Of a stretch of 5,786 bases of DNA, positions 5,475-5,786 are shown piece by piece; the first letter of the stretch is position 1; each line of letters begins with the position of its first letter. Source of the DNA: Bacteroidota bacterium (GTDB taxonomy: Bacteria > Bacteroidota > Bacteroidia > Chitinophagales > Chitinophagaceae). Location of the stretch: assembly GCA_023427575.1 (NCBI GenBank), contig JAEZAY010000237.1:1-5786 (forward strand), in the 5' to 3' direction. A program made the position numbers and the translations under genes. The notes below the pieces were generated by a model. The model saw only the letters and a program-made list of their open reading frames with translations, did not search any database and was not told the DNA's origin.

Positions 5475-5786
5475 AAAGGAGGCCTGGAGAACTGTGTTTG
5501 AGTCTGGAGTCCTTAGGGACGGCGCATCTCCTAACTCAGAACAATTGTTTTGACTATCTCCACGCCCTCCGTTTTGAATTTGCACGTTTGTACATCAGTA
5601 GTGTCCGGTTAATAATTTTCAATTTGCCTGAAACCTGTATCAACAGTAAGTTATGGGTCGTCATTGTAAATGACCCCTTCCACTTTTTTTTAGAAAAAAA
5701 GTGGAGCAAAAAAATCGGGCTCCGGAATAAATCCTAAAAATTGAAACTCCCGGCTAAATAAAAACAAGTCACAGCGAAAGAATAAA
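5475..5786. other. Intergenic region with no convincing gene
   Basis: About 310 bases follow the terminator. The stretch begins with AAAGGAGG (5475-5482), a perfect Shine-Dalgarno string, with only a 19-codon GTG ORF (5494-5553) behind it. A promoter-like pair, TTTG (5549-5552) and TGAATTTG (5575-5582) with a 22-nt spacer, points rightward. TAGTGTCCGGTTAA at 5599-5612 has the look of an insertion-sequence end. Three hairpins lie between 5655 and 5723, and the last 60 bases are A-rich. An open frame through 5498-5737 begins at TTG and runs through the homopolymer hairpin; its translation shows no recognisable domain, so I do not call it a gene. Confidence 0.6.
5655..5723 (+). repeat. Cluster of three adjacent hairpins
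   Basis: First hairpin: GGG (5655-5657) plus TCATT (5661-5665), loop GTA, with AATGA (5669-5673) plus CCC (5674-5676), leaving a three-base bulge. Second: CCACTTTTTTT (5680-5690), loop TAG, AAAAAAAGTGG (5694-5704), a perfect 11-bp stem. Third: GGAGC (5703-5707) and GCTCC (5719-5723), which shares two bases with the second and so competes with it. The middle stem is mostly A-T and could serve as a terminator-like element. The function is unknown. Confidence 0.55.

Noticed and set aside
5498..5737. 79-codon TTG-initiated frame in the 3' intergenic region
   Set aside because: It crosses the T8/A7 hairpin (giving FHFFLEKKWSKK), uses a TTG 15 nt from the only SD string, and resembles no family I know.
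1..5786. tRNA, rRNA, CRISPR array, toxin-antitoxin pair or defence system
   Set aside because: No cloverleaf-like or rRNA sequence, no regularly spaced repeats, and all five genes are recognisable housekeeping or cell-wall families.

Overview
The window looks like ordinary chromosomal DNA from a member of the Bacteroidota, most likely a Chitinophagaceae-type organism (inferred from protein style, not searched). The reasons are: Bacteroidota-style promoter elements (a TTTG-like -33 element and a TAnnTTTG-like -7 element) in front of all three plus-strand genes; A-rich or SD-poor start regions and a TTG start; and the character of the proteins themselves. It holds five complete protein genes. 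I see no tRNA, rRNA, CRISPR array, intact mobile element or defence system.

Layout: (1) Positions 1-158 hold a terminator-like GC hairpin plus T-tract from an unseen upstream plus-strand gene, then a good promoter. (2) 159-1535 (+) is an RsmF-type RNA cytosine-C5 methyltransferase starting at TTG. (3) 1578-2549 (+) is a secreted protein with two LysM-like domains and an RlpA-like double-psi beta-barrel. (4) 2566-3492 (-) is methionyl-tRNA formyltransferase, converging on the LysM gene with a 16-bp gap. (5) 3529-4758 (-) is an exported DUF1343/NamZ-type exo-beta-N-acetylmuramidase (GH171), 36 bp upstream of fmt and probably cotranscribed with it. (6) 4759-4944 is a divergent intergenic region with a plus-strand promoter and a perfect 9-bp hairpin in the leader. 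(7) 4945-5400 (+) is a cytoplasmic SlyD-like FKBP prolyl isomerase, followed by a strong intrinsic terminator. (8) 5475-5786 is about 310 bases without a convincing gene; it contains a run of hairpins and a sequence that might be a mobile-element end.

Functionally the genes fall into two themes. Translation and protein maturation are represented by RNA m5C methylation, formylation of initiator tRNA and prolyl isomerisation. The cell wall is represented by a LysM peptidoglycan-binding protein and a periplasmic muramidase. Nothing in the arrangement forces a dedicated multi-gene system. The parts worth a second look are the RlpA-like domain that seems to have lost its catalytic motif, the overlapping mini-ORF at the methyltransferase start, the structured leader of the FKBP gene and the hairpin-rich 3' region.
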